A stretch of DNA of 64,000 bases from Albula goreensis (taxonomy: Eukaryota > Chordata > Actinopteri > Albuliformes > Albulidae), in NCBI GenBank assembly GCA_022829145.1, contig CM040751.1:5459364-5523363 (forward strand). Reading direction: 5' to 3'. Shown in pieces: positions 12,740 to 24,068 of the stretch. The translations under genes were made by a program, and so were the position numbers. Under the pieces are notes generated by a model, which ran no database searches, was not told where the DNA came from, and saw only the letters and a list, made by a program, of their open reading frames with translations. Position 1 is the stretch's first letter, and each line of letters begins with the position of its first letter.

Positions 12740-12962
12740 GGCAGACATCAGTATTGATTGCCGCTGAGCTGCTCTCCTCCTCATGCGAGTGAAGGCGAGC
12801 TCTCCCGCTCTCCTTGTTACCCGGTCCGTGTCCTGTCAATTAAGCTTTGATTAGGACGACTTGCTCGGGCTGATTAGCAGTGCCTTCCTGTTTGATGCAT
12901 AATAAACAAGGCTGATGAAATATTCATCAGTGTCACTTGAGGTTTTAATGGGACCCTGGCAA
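12740..12962. promoter_or_regulatory. Candidate conserved noncoding (enhancer-like) block
   Basis: This block is GC-balanced inside AT-rich DNA and free of simple repeats. It has many distinct motif-like words: TCAATTAAGCTTTGATTAGG (homeodomain/TCF-like), an octamer-like ATGCATAATA, and the short inverted repeat CTGATGAA-ATA-TTCATCAG at 12912-12930. No frame crosses it. Such texture is typical of vertebrate developmental enhancers. This is inference; conservation was not tested. Confidence 0.4.
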
Positions 12963-13748
12963 AATCGGGAGGAGGTGCAATGGTGATTGGTTATGTTCCA
13001 AGCGCCAACTCACCGACATCGGCAGAGGACATGGCAGAGGAGAAGGCAGACTCGGCAGGAAAAAAAAGTTTGCAGAGGGAAAGTTTTTTTTTCTTTCTGC
13101 CGAGACAACTACAAAAAAATGTTTTGAGATGTAAATTGCTGATGTACTTCAATATTGAAGGTATTAATTTGTTTTGAGTCATTTTCTGTAGGCTTAAAGT
13201 TGATGTCAACAGGAGACAGATTTGCATTCATCAGATTCATTGAACATATTTTGTTTCTAATCTTTGCTTTCATTCCATCATTGGAAGTGTAGATTTAATG
13301 GATGTCATATGGCCATGTTGGAATGTCACTGAAACATTCTCTGGGGGAGAAATCAGGAGAAAACTGAAAGCGCTATGGAGAGATTAGCATTTCTGTTCCA
13401 ATTTAAGTTTATTGAAGAACTGCCTCAACTTGGGAGATTCATTTCTTTTCATTGAAAGGAAAGCCAAAAGGGGAAGATTTTCAGTTTCGAGAGAAGCCAA
13501 GTAGTGGGGATTTCGATTTATGAAGCATATTGTGATTAAAAAGTTGCACTCTCCTTTTCCACTTATGTTGTCCTTTCCTTTTCCACTTCTGTTTGAGTAT
13601 GGGTTTCAATTTTGTCTTCTCCCTTAAATGGACACTATTTTGGTGCATTTTAGAACCCCTCTTTACACACTTCCAATACAGTGCTTCCTTCGTTCTTGTC
13701 ACTTCCTACTCAGGCACTCATCTGAGTGAAAGGTCGGAATATTCCAGA
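12963..13748. other. Noncoding DNA
   Basis: No gene is recognised. A short direct repeat of CCTTTTCCACTT occurs near 13553 and 13576. Confidence 0.5.
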
Positions 13749-13808
13749 TGGGGGCTCGTCCGGGATCTGAACTCAGGACCTTTCATACCCCATCCAAGAA
13801 TCATGGTG
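13749..13808 (-). pseudogene. tRNA-Pro-derived retropseudogene, 5' truncated, with CCA
   Basis: On the minus strand the 3' 58 nt of a vertebrate tRNA-Pro can be followed, from the D-arm edge through an anticodon arm, a B-box-like AGTTCAGATCC and the acceptor end GACGAGCCC. The acceptor is followed by CCA. Nuclear eukaryotic tRNA genes do not encode CCA, so the copy came from mature tRNA by reverse transcription. The first 14 or so nt and the A box are missing, and the anticodon loop reads ATGGGGT, so it cannot be a working tRNA gene. The first 18 bases also match a proline primer-binding site of retroviruses, but the match runs about 40 bases beyond what a primer site would contain. Confidence 0.7.
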
Positions 13809-14248
13809 TTTATTAATTTAAGAATGACACAAACATAAATTTGAAATGAGGTTGCATTTACCATTACACTAGTCAATTCTGTTTGAATGCTATCTTTGTT
13901 TTGTTTGAACCTTTGAAATTGGTGAAATGTGTTTTCCTTCTGAATGATCTTTCATCTTGCTATGCATATTGATGGCATGCTTTGTACTGAGGAAGCCCGT
14001 AGGTCATGCTGGGACATGTGTGTTACAGTGGGTGACCCTGAATGGAATGTGCAGGCTTGTCGATATAGCTGGATGTCCCCTCATAAACCAGTCCTGGACA
14101 GCTAGATTGCACAGTTCCTTTTGTGATGACTGTACTGTGTCAAGAATGTTTAGGTGCTGAATCTGGCCTGTGACGGTTCTGCCTATAGACTCATATAAAT
14201 GTGCAACCAGCTCCTCAGTCATGGAGGAAAGGGCTTTTTCTAATCGAT

Positions 14249-14251
<3 letters not shown>
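13809..14251. other. Noncoding DNA
   Basis: No feature is recognised between the tRNA relic and the TG repeat. Confidence 0.5.

Positions 14252-14296
<45 letters not shown>
14252..14296. repeat. (GT)n microsatellite
   Basis: About 22 uninterrupted GT units. Open frames that cross it encode only Cys-Val or His-Thr runs and are artefacts of the repeat. Confidence 0.97.
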
Positions 14297-14299
<3 letters not shown>

Positions 14300-15339
14300 C
14301 ATGGTGTCTCACCAGTAACCTCTCTTCTGGCCTACTGGGCAGTCAAACAGCACACCATAGGTGTCTTTCTCAGACTGAACGTCTGTGTAAGCTCAACTGT
14401 GTGTGCAAATACGTAGCAACTGACATTAAACGGCAAGCTGCCTCAGAGTGCATTCTGGGCTACATTGCCCTGAGTTGGCAGGTTCCAGTGATGAGCACAA
14501 ATACAATTATCTGGGCATTTCATTTCAAACTGGAGGAAAATAGGATAAAAAAGGGTTTGTTAGTACAGATCGTATCTGTGGCCGGGATAAGTTGTTGGAT
14601 AATGTAATTGGAAAGCACATCTGCTTCAGTCTGACAATGTGTTAAATAAGGTTGTGTGTTATGAGATTATATACCATGCTCTTAATCCTTTTTTTTTTTA
14701 TACAGGCTGTACCAAAGAATCTATTTTTTAATGCATGAGTGACTCGCGTCCAGGTGATCTTCTTAAGAGATCCGTCAATCACATACTTGCTGAGCTTCAG
14801 GCAGAATCAAAACACCTCCACTTATGTACATCCAATGTGTGCCTGACAGAGTATATCAGGACAGTGGTATGGTTCAGATTGTTTCAATTGTTATTTTCAA
14901 TAATCTTGAGTACGGCAAAGAACATCTTTCCTATCAACTAAAAGCCCCTAAGTGCTACAAACAAGGCCATAGCGGATCACAGTGTGCAAACAAAGCAACG
15001 GGAAACAATGGCACAGAATAACACATTTCCCCTATAAATGTGTGTTGAATGGACCTAGGGAAACAATTCTATACTACCATTATGCATTTTTAAAGAATTT
15101 TCAACAAAACCTTTGTTGTGTACCAAGTAGAGGAAAATATCAAATAGCATTTGTCAGAAAGGGGGCATATATTTTAAGCGTTTGCCTGAAAGGGCAACTC
15201 TATTTAAAGAATAAAACTATTAAACAACAAGGCCAGGGGGAAGTTATGTCACCAAGGACCAAGGTAGTGAGAACGCTTTGCAGAAAACAGCAATCTTCAG
15301 GGCATAGCCCTTGACACCGTAATAATAATTGTATGTTAA
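14297..15339. other. Noncoding DNA
   Basis: A T run lies at about 14690-14699. Several overlapping short frames exist with no family similarity I recognise. Nothing else is supported. Confidence 0.45.
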
Positions 15340-15505
15340 CGCAACATAATTTGCAGCCTACTTTGGACAGTAACTGACCGTTATATTGTGTAGCTAAACA
15401 TTTCCTAAAGCATTTAAGGCTTGTTGTCTTTTTCAAGGGTACAATCCAGGATCCGAACCTGCTACTTTCTGTTTACTAGCACATTTCCCAAATCACTGAG
15501 GCCGG
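15340..15505 (-). mobile_element. tRNA-derived SINE, antisense, degenerate
   Basis: Read on the minus strand it has a tRNA-like head (GGCCTCAGTGATTTGGGAAA), a B box AGGTTCGGATCCTGG (core at 15449-15459), then TTGTACCCTTGAAAAAGAC, a GCTTTAGGAAATGTTTAGCT segment and a decayed L2-type tail ending near 15340. The order and wording match the SINE at 23872-24068. The tail stem and GGATA loop are eroded. Confidence 0.65.
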
Positions 15506-17815
15506 TCCGGTGGCGTAAGCACGGCCCTCAATCATTTTAATTGCTTTGCTGATTTCTCATTCACCTTGTATTATCGCGGTGTACCCATTGGCTAGGCGCC
15601 GTGCGAAGCTTGCTCTGCGACTTCCACTTAAACGAAGGTTGTTTAAGGCCCATGCAACCCCAGGGAAATGACTGGATAATTAGTGTGTAAAAGCGGACAC
15701 CGCCTCGTCACATGGAAAATGCCTGCACCTAGGGCAGGAACCTTAAAGAAGAAAGTTCTCTCCACTTCCAAGTTGTGTTTGGAGAAATAAAAAGTTGTGA
15801 GTTTTTGTAAGTTTTTATCTAGCTGGCCAGAAATCCCCTCCATCAAAGTGTCAAAGATTGTATGGTCTCTGACTCTCAATCAGTGGAAGTATTTCCTCAC
15901 CCCAGGGCCTTGGAAATAGACTATTTTCATTGTTTTTAACTGCAGAGATGTGTATCTGATAAACATCACGAATTGGGCAAAATTGGGTGTTCTTCACAGG
16001 CATTTTCATAGATATTGGCACCAGTGGATTGGGAAAAACATTTTTTATTTATTCATTATGCTCCACAAAAGATTTATTGCACCTACGTTTTACATTGTAT
16101 AATGTATAATATTTTGTATAATATAACTGGACTGGGCCTTTTATGCAGTTCCAAAATTTCTTTAGGAATATACTGTGAAACTGACAGCCAAAGCATTTCA
16201 TGCACAAATCATGATTGTGGTTATGGCCACCTTTGACAGTCTGTGGAAAATGTAAGAACTGGCATGAATAAACGAGTAATGCATACTAGGAACAATCTGA
16301 AAGTGCGAGAGTAATGTCAGATTTTTTAATGGTGATCCATCTTCACCTTAGTAGAACTGGGCCCCTTTGTGGTTCGCTTAAATGGCATGACTGAGTGATG
16401 CAATTTCTGTTACCCAAGCATGAGGAAGTCAGGGACTATGACAAGGAAATTAGACAGCATGTCTGAGACACCGGTACTCATGGGAGACGGAGTTTGTATT
16501 GGCTTAGCTGCTCTGTTAAAATATGACTACACTTATATTTTAACCCGACTTATATGTTAACATCTCAGGTTCATTTCACGGATTCAGTAGAGCTGTTAAA
16601 AGGCCACGAGGTTCTTTAAGGACAGAACATTTTGGAGTTTTATTTGAACTGGGTGAGTATTTCTGTGAGGTAACGCTGCTGGTTGGAGTGCGATATGCAG
16701 AGGAGAACGTTCACACAATTTCCGTGAGGGATAGGAATTACTTTCTGTTGACAGCTCACTGGAGCTACACTCAGTGTGGAGCTCATGAAATTTCATTTGA
16801 ACATCACTCGTGTGTTCCTGGTCCAGGAGACAAGCAGGGTCTGTGGGTTTTCCGTTTTCACCTTGTAATCAGCAAATAACTTATTCTGTGTTGAGTAACA
16901 GCTAAAGACAGCACACCCTGCAGCTGTCATGAGAAAGACTGAGGACCACTGATCTTCAGCACGATCTGACTTCATGACGCATTTTGTTTTGAGGTTCAGT
17001 TATTAAACCATTAGTTTTGTCCACACACATATTATTTGGTGCTTACTAAAGCATTTATGTATATGTGTATTTGTGTCATATAACAATTTGAGGTCTGTAT
17101 TTCTTCAACCATTGTGGAAGATAATACATAAAAAGTACACATATATGAACCCACTGTGTATGCTGGTTCTATGACACTTGTATTCCCTTCAAAAATTTTA
17201 ACACAGTGCAGGTTGTATTGAATTCTATATTTGCACCTTCAGCAATTAAGACTTTAATGATTTCAAATTCTTGTCTATAATTGGATTTGTTTGTTAGTGG
17301 ACTATTGCTATGGTAACTGTTTAACAATTGGTAACTGGAGTAGCTGTGGATAGAAACTTTTTTTTTTTTTTCATTCCAGAAGTCCATTTCAGGATTCGCA
17401 CTGAGGCTGGTGGGTGGAGCCATCTAAATTGGTTAACAGGCTGAGCTGAGTAGATTGGGCCACCTGAGGTTTATCAGTCACGGGGTATATGGACATGCCT
17501 GTGTGCAGGGTGGGTTTCAGTTAGGAATTAAGAGCAGTAAGGTTAGCAGCTTTGCTCCTGATAATTTGGTATTGCTCAGTCCCAGCTGACAGGGCAGGTA
17601 TATTGACTGAAATATGTTTTCAGTTCATTTAACAGCTGTCCCTTTGGGGACATTCATTTCCATTATTTGTTGGAGGGACCTGAATTGGGGTGACTTCTTT
17701 CAAGAATTATAATTTTATTTTAAATTATGTACAGAGAACCCAGGACCAGTAACTTTTTAGGCTAGAGAATAAATGGATATGCTCTTCCCCCTGGTTTGTT
17801 GAGAGCTGTAATTCA
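15506..17815. other. Noncoding DNA
   Basis: 15510-15650 is somewhat GC-richer. A T run lies at 17359-17371. 17380-17450 faintly resembles a tRNA-like B-box region, but too weakly to call. No gene is recognised. Confidence 0.45.
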
Positions 17816-17850
17816 TGTGTGTGTGTTTGTGTGCGTGTGTGTGTGTGTGT
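17816..17850. repeat. Imperfect (TG)n microsatellite
   Basis: A TG/GTGTTTGTGTGCG tract of about 35 bp with a few interruptions. Confidence 0.9.
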
Positions 17851-19914
17851 TTTCTCTCCTACCTTCATTCCCCAGCTTCCAGCTTTGTGGCTTTCATAGC
17901 AGTGTCTTTTAGGACCCTTTTTTTTACACAAATCCAAATATAGTGCTTATTTAGGTTTTATTTCCCTGTGGAGAACTTGCTCTTGCTGAGAAGTGGGAAC
18001 ATAACAGTAACTGAACAACCCTTCAGCAGGCACAACAGAATCTATGACAACCTTTCACATGAAATCCAGAATACTGTCCTTCCAAACCCCAGCTTTAACC
18101 CCAAAATGTCCGCAAAATTAGCCAGGATAAGAGGGACGCAGTCGGGGGGGAGTGATCATGCTCTCATGTTCGAAGAAACTGAACACCAGATAACAGGATC
18201 CACGGAAACCATACCCACCGAAAGGAAGGCCACCTCTGACCAGACATTTTTAAAGTGCAAAAACTGACTGGGCCCTGTTTGGAAAATCTTTCACTGAAGA
18301 TGACCTAGAACGCTGAGTTGTCAAGCACTGCTTTTTTTACACTGCTGAGTGTTTCACATAAATTTCAAGGCCTAGTCTTTGGAAGCTGGTGTGTAATCCT
18401 TCTAGCCTTATGACTTCTATAAAGGGTAGGGCGATAGCATCCCATAAAACCACCGATTTTCATACTGAGCTCTTTATTACATTCATTGTTGAATATTGTG
18501 TGAATGCATGAGATTCATTTCCCCTTTCTTCAGTGTGTAATCCCCACCTTCAGAATCAGATTCATACCAATTCTATATGACTACAATAGCAGACTGCTCT
18601 CCTCAAAAGAGCAGTACGGAAAGAGGAAGAACCCATAAACTGTTCAGCATGCGTCAGAGCCTACCTACCGCAGTACATGTGGGTTGGACCTCCTGTTCAT
18701 TCTGAGCCAGTAAAAACTGATTCAATAGGATATTAGACCATAGGCTCAAAGTTTAGTCAGCAGGAAAAATGGCTTGTTGAAAGAGTAGGAGGAGAGAGGA
18801 GCTATTTCCCCAGTCTTTGCTGACTTGAGCCATGCCCTGGAATGTCCTTAAAAAGTTTTTGGGATAAGCTAGGCCTCACCCTTGTGATAAACATTTCATT
18901 ACAACAGATACTGTCTGGTGGGCTGTGGATCCCATTCCCAAGGTGTTATGCACTCCAGTCCGTGTTTTCTTTGTTTCCCTTCACCTGTTCTGCAGGTGAT
19001 CCAGTTGGAGGAGTCTTTGTTTTAAAAGGTTGGCGGCAAAAAGGCTGAGGCTCTCTCGTGGGACAGACGCTGCCACACTTGGCTCTTGTGTTTCCTATAT
19101 TGTTAAAATTACTTCATGTTAATTAAGTTCCTTTTGTTTTCGTTCTATTTCTTTGTAGCAGTATTTTTGTTACGGTGGGGAGTGGGACCTGTCGTTCTTT
19201 GAACACGCAGTTGCCCATCAGGAACAGTGGGGCGCTCCTGCCGTCCTCAGCCCTGGGGTCGCACCGTGGGTAGGTGCGAGGAACCCCTTAACCTCCCTGC
19301 CAGGGTAACGGTTTTATTTTCATTCAGTTTGTATGTTGTTGGAGGAAAGCCTTGATCCATCTCCAAGGTTGATAATTTGGGCGCGGTCGTATTTTAGCCA
19401 CCAACACAACCAGCCTACTTGAGGTTAAGATTGACACATGTCATTGTTATCTGTTCTTGCTCCCTCATATTCCCTCCATTAGCTGTTGTCCTTGAGAGCC
19501 ACAGTGTATCCAGTTTTGTTTTCACCTGAAATTCCACTGGAATAAAACAACATAGGGTCAATGGTAATGAATAAAAGAGCTTCTTTGCGATGATCTTTGA
19601 TCCTTGATTAAACCTCTATATTTGTCTGGCTTTCAAGTTTCAGGACATGGAAAATCATTCTTTCACAAGAGCAATAAAATGCTTAAAAATACAATCTGAA
19701 TTGTATTTTCGTATGGTCTGACATCAAGGATGCTCTTTCTAAAGACTCAAATGAAGACATTTTTAGGCATATATCTCTGAAAATCTTGTGTGCACATTCT
19801 GTGTGTACTTTTTGTGTTTTCCTGCATTTTAATATGTGGTAATATCTGGATGGCCTGTGCTAGTATACTATGGGTGTGGGCAGTGCCAGGCAGCTAAAGC
19901 AGGGTCATCACAAG
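17851..19914. other. Noncoding DNA with a GC-richer patch
   Basis: The frame 17968-18267 (99 codons) has protein-like amino-acid variety but no family I recognise. A GC-richer, C/G-clustered patch lies at about 19170-19310 and may be a piece of an unrecognised repeat or a conserved element. Confidence 0.4.
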
Positions 19915-20530
19915 CAGGGTACAATGAGCTGGCTGGTGATCAGGTGGGGCACAGGATTCTTCACCAGCTGAATAGGGTGGATGGGATATTCTGGTAGAGC
20001 AGCTAGGAAGGAACTGCAGTCATCTAGGTTTGAGATGAGAAGAATATGGGATTGGAGCAGGGCAGTTTTCTCTGTCAAGAGAGGGTGGATCTGGCCAATT
20101 TTGTGCAAGAAGAATCTGCAGGCTCTGGCACTGGAGGAAATATGTGCTACAAAACTCAGATTGTCATCGAGGGTCACCCCAAGACTTTTACCGCAGCAGG
20201 AAGAGCCCCTTTACGGTTACCAAGAGGTCAATTTTCAGGGTGGATTTGAAGGATGTTAAGAAGCTCAGTCTTGCCAAGATTCAGTTCCAGTTTGGAGGTC
20301 ACCCACACAGAGATATCAGCCAGACAGGCAGAGATCTGAGCAGCTATGTGTACTTCAGGAGCAAAGGAGAGCAAGAGCTGCTTGCCCTTAACATTTCTGT
20401 TGAGAAAGAAGCCATGGGAAGAAATAACAGAACCAAGAGCATGGGAAAAAAAGTTTGGCCTGAATTGTGTTTTACTTTTGCCTAAATCTACAGACTTATC
20501 TCCAGGGAAAGAGAGGAAGCCTGTGTTCAA
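19915..20530 (-). pseudogene. L2-clade LINE reverse-transcriptase fragment, dead
   Basis: Two minus-strand frames together give a recognisable non-LTR reverse transcriptase. The first (20530 to 20231) holds LGSVISSHGFF, then HIAAQISACLADISVW and LELNLGKTELL. The second (20177 to 19908) starts MTLDDNLSFVAHISSSARAC and continues through ISNLDDCSSFLAALPEYPI to QLVKNP. These match the order of L2-family RT segments (ISACLADISSW, LNLSKTELL, GVTLDD.LSF, SRLDYCNSLLAGLP). The place of the catalytic Y/FADD motif reads NVKG (residues 46-49 of the first frame), and the two halves are in different frames. It is therefore inactive, with no endonuclease domain left in the window. Confidence 0.85.
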
Positions 20531-21059
20531 CTGTTAAAAAGCACATCCTGTCTCCATCTTTAATGTTATGAGCAGGTATCTCATGAAGTCAAGGTGTCTG
20601 ATTCTTACTCTGAATGGTATAATTATGGTCAGGAAATACTAAACCATTTTAGGTGATGTCTTGCACCCAAATCAGATCAAAATATGAATAACAGAGTTCG
20701 ATTATGGACTGAAAATGGTCTTAAAACAAAGGCTGGTCCACTTCATTACTTAAGAAATATCCATGTCTTGTTTGGTGTTTTCATTATTTTGTCAACTTAG
20801 AATGTGTGTAGTTCAGCAAGTTCATTATAATGAATGGCGATCCATGTCTCAGGTGCACATCGTAACATGAACACAATTATTCACCATATATTTCTCAATT
20901 ATTTCTCACTTTACCTTTGTTGGTGCTGGTGTTTGTCACTGAAATTAACCAAACCAAGTTTTTTTTTTCCTTTTTTCTTTTCCCTGAACGTCTCCTTGCA
21001 GGTCTGTATATTCAGTGGGAGAAAGGGCACTGAGTGATTTAATTAGGAGATGACTTATA
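20531..21059. other. Noncoding DNA
   Basis: Sequence upstream (minus sense) of the L2 fragment. No further LINE homology was recognised. A T-rich run lies at about 20960-20980. Confidence 0.45.
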
Positions 21060-21310
21060 CGTTGTAAATGTTAATGATGTACTCCCTCGCCCAGGAAGCT
21101 GCAGTCTCAGCAAACGGGCTGTGCCAAGCATAAGCGATGCGTCTCATCAGACCGTGAAGGACTGGTTCCTCAAACAAGCAGACCACAGACAAAACCTACA
21201 TTAGCAGTCTCGGCTCGCTGATGTAAATTACTGTACTCCCATCGTCATTCACCCACAGATACGCTGAGCACGCGTCCTCGTTACTTTTCAAATTCATAGG
21301 TGGGCCAAGG
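21060..21310. promoter_or_regulatory. Candidate conserved noncoding block
   Basis: A GC-balanced, repeat-free stretch with several CpGs and complex words (for example GATGCGTCTCATCAGACCG and AATTACTGTACTCCCATCG) stands out from AT-rich flanks. No frame explains it. This is an inference from texture; it could equally be a decayed unique insertion. Confidence 0.3.
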
Positions 21311-23198
21311 ACCCAGAAGTGACACGCATTGTGTGCTAACACCCATAATTATATCTTTGTTTTCAAAAGATGCAGGCTCAGAAGGAAATAGGAGGCCAGA
21401 TTTCATTCATTATTTTTCTTGACGCCAATTAAAGTCTGGTATATGCTGTTAGCTTCCTTTCGCCACAGCGATATCCGAGTACTGTGAAGGACCAATGTAG
21501 CATTTAGTTACGCAGCCCTGCCTTTGACTTCCTCTGCCTTTCATTCGTCTTTTACAGTAATTTAAAACTATTGCCAGTGTTCCCTAGCTTCCCAGACACA
21601 GATATCCAATTCAGGACCATGCAGCCCAAACTCAAATAAATATTTATTTCATTATTTTTATTTTTTTTTTTCAGAGAGGTGCATTTTTTTTTACAACTTC
21701 AGACCATAAATCAGCAAATTCAGCTTCAGATCATAGAACGCATTCTGGACTTGGCACACCATTCCAACATGCCCACAGGGCATGGCAAATTACTAATCGT
21801 TTCAAGTCAGTAGTCCACTTCAGTGTATGCATGTAGGAAATAAAGATGAGGTATGTTCATTGTTAATACCAGATAATAAACCTTTGGCTACATCCAACTT
21901 AGCAATGCAAGGAAAGGTAGTCCTGGTTCTGGAGTCCCAGGGATTTTTATTTTTTATTTATTTTATGCAAGCCTCTGATTGCTTGATCTTGAGTATTGAG
22001 TCTGAGAGGTTTCAATTTTCCCTCAACTCCAGTGCATGGTCACCCTCATTCATTTAGCCCCTCATTCATTAATAATTATAATTCTTAAGATTATTTTGTG
22101 AGGATTACAAATGGAACAAAATAATTATGTGGTGCTCAAGGAGCAGGTTTACTTACCCTTCCCCAGACTGGGTACACACACAAAATATACAGGAAATTCA
22201 TGCTATATGACATTGGCTGAATAGGACAAGCCATATGAAGTTTTGTCACTTTTACTGAACCACATCTGAAACTTAAACTCACAGTGAAGGGCTGTACACT
22301 CGCAAGGCAATGTCATTTGTGCCAAGGACCTTCTGTATTAAATAAAGAAAAACAAGGGCTAAGTCGCTCAAAAAAGTTTGACCGGCAGTGCATAACATCT
22401 TAAATCATTAAAATTAAATTTCATTATGGTATTGCTAATTTTGTTACACACGTCAAATTGCATCAGTTCCAACACAGGGGAGCCAATTTAAAACGGTGGC
22501 CGGGCTGATTTCAATGGGCGATGCTGGATCCTGACAAAAGTACTATTACACGGCACACTTTGCAGAAACATCAAACAACATCAATCACAGTTATGGAATC
22601 CTTCCCTCTGACACCGAGCAATGAAGATGGATGGCCTGTGAGACTGATATATAATATCTTATACCCCATATAATACATAATTTTTGACTGCCAAGGTAAA
22701 CACTGGCAATTTCTTTCCACAACCGTTACAAGAATGTAATGCAAGGGTAAAGACTTAATATATGGCCTCTATGGCAAGTTTTGCATACTTCAATTTTATT
22801 TTATCTCACAACACAGTGTGATAAAGACACAGAATGCATTTACAGATTCTGATCACTCTTTGCATGTTCTCTGTCAAGGTTTCCTCTGAAGATTTCTTTT
22901 TTTGTCTGCATTTGAATTGCACAATCCTTCTCCAACAGTGGCTTTTTAGAAAACCGCACGTTGAAAGGAATACAATTATCAAAACATGCATGAATAGGGA
23001 GGGTAGATGTCATGACGGAGATTGTGAAGGACATTTCAAAGGCAAAATAACACATATGTCAGAAAGACGGATAAGTTTTTGATCTAAGTAATCACTCTGC
23101 CATTGTATTGATGCCCTGGAACTGACCTTGTGTGGTTCATCTGGTTTGCAGCTGGATATGTATACTTTACATAATTTCATTTAATTGTTGAAGTCCTG
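21311..23198. other. Noncoding AT-rich DNA
   Basis: T-rich runs lie near 21656-21672. No gene or transposon terminus is recognised. Overlapping short frames at 22806-23082 on both strands have no family similarity. Confidence 0.45.
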
Positions 23199-23231
<33 letters not shown>

Positions 23232-23232
23232 T
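23199..23232. repeat. (CAT)n microsatellite
   Basis: About eleven ATC/CAT units. Confidence 0.95.
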
Positions 23233-23841
23233 ATCTGCTCTCACCTATTTTGAATTTTACATGTTGTTCAGAAGAGGGAAGAAGGTTTTCAAAAGGACAA
23301 TCATTCTCAACTCCTGGAATGAAGCCAGTGGTAGCCTGTGTAGATGGAATATCTCAGAACTGCGGTTATGAGTGTTTCTTGTTTAACATGTGCAGTCTAG
23401 TTTAGGAAAGAGTCGGTTTTCACACTTTAAAATGTGTCACTTAATTATGTCATGGCAGTTATGTCTTAGCATTTCCTTAAAAATGACTGTGGTTTTTCTC
23501 TACAGCCAGTACTCTTAGCCAGCTGGCCATATGTGTTTGATGGCCCCATGCACTGTGATAAATTCATAAACACATGGAGGCAGAGTTCTCTCGCTCTTCC
23601 ATTCATCAGTGGGGGTAAGGCTGAGAGCTTAGATCCATACTTCATCTCAAATGGCTTCAAGTCCACTTTGCTGCAAATGCTTTGTGTATGTTTGGAGTGA
23701 AAGGTCACGGCCGGTCACTGTGTGTGGCCGCATGGATGGAGCTACTTCTTTTTGGGATGTCTGTTATTGGCAGCATATGTATTTTCCAGGAAAAAAAAAG
23801 TCTGGAAGAGATGGATTGGAATCTACAATAAATATGAGGTT

Positions 23842-23875
23842 GAGTTGGGGTGGGTTGGGTTGGGTTGGGTTGGGT
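23842..23875. repeat. (GGGTT)n pentanucleotide repeat
   Basis: About six units of GGGTT/TTGGG. It abuts the A-box end of the SINE at 23872. It is not the vertebrate telomere repeat TTAGGG, because the A is missing in every unit. Confidence 0.9.
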
Positions 23876-24068
23876 AGTATAATGGTTAAAGAGCTGGTCT
23901 TCCAGCTCAAGGGTGGTGGGTTGAATTCCCAAGTATGCCAGTGCTTTTATACCCTTAAGCAAGGTACTTACCCTCGATTGCTTCCGTTAAACATCCTCCT
24001 GTGTAAATGGATAGCGTGCAGAAATGAAAGTCTCTGAATAAGAATGCTTGCTGAATGAAAAGCAATGC
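23872..24068 (+). mobile_element. tRNA-derived SINE, near full length
   Basis: An RNA polymerase III A box TAGTATAATGG (23875-23885) fits TRGYNNARNGG exactly. A B box GGTTGAATTCC (23919-23929) matches GGTTCGANTCC at 9 of 11 positions, with tRNA-like spacing. Downstream comes ACCCTTAAGCAAGGTACTTA, a GTGTAAATGGATA segment and a decayed tail CTCTGAATAAGAATGCTTGC. This is the arrangement of fish tRNA-SINEs that end in an L2 tail. The GGATA loop has become GAATA. Confidence 0.85.

Noticed and set aside
13746-13775. Endogenous retrovirus primer-binding site
   Set aside because: The tRNA-Pro match extends far past 18 bases, and I see no LTR before it and no gag-pol-like frame after it. Kept as an alternative only.
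13749-13808. Functional tRNA-Pro gene
   Set aside because: The 5' part with the A box is missing and CCA is encoded, so it is a retrocopy.
14201-14607. Cys-Val or His-Thr repeat proteins across the TG tract
   Set aside because: These are translations of a dinucleotide microsatellite, not genes.
17380-17450. Another tRNA-like SINE head
   Set aside because: Only a loose B-box-like word; no A box, body or tail follows.
23842-23875. Interstitial telomere repeat
   Set aside because: The unit is GGGTT, not the vertebrate GGGTTA; every unit lacks the A.
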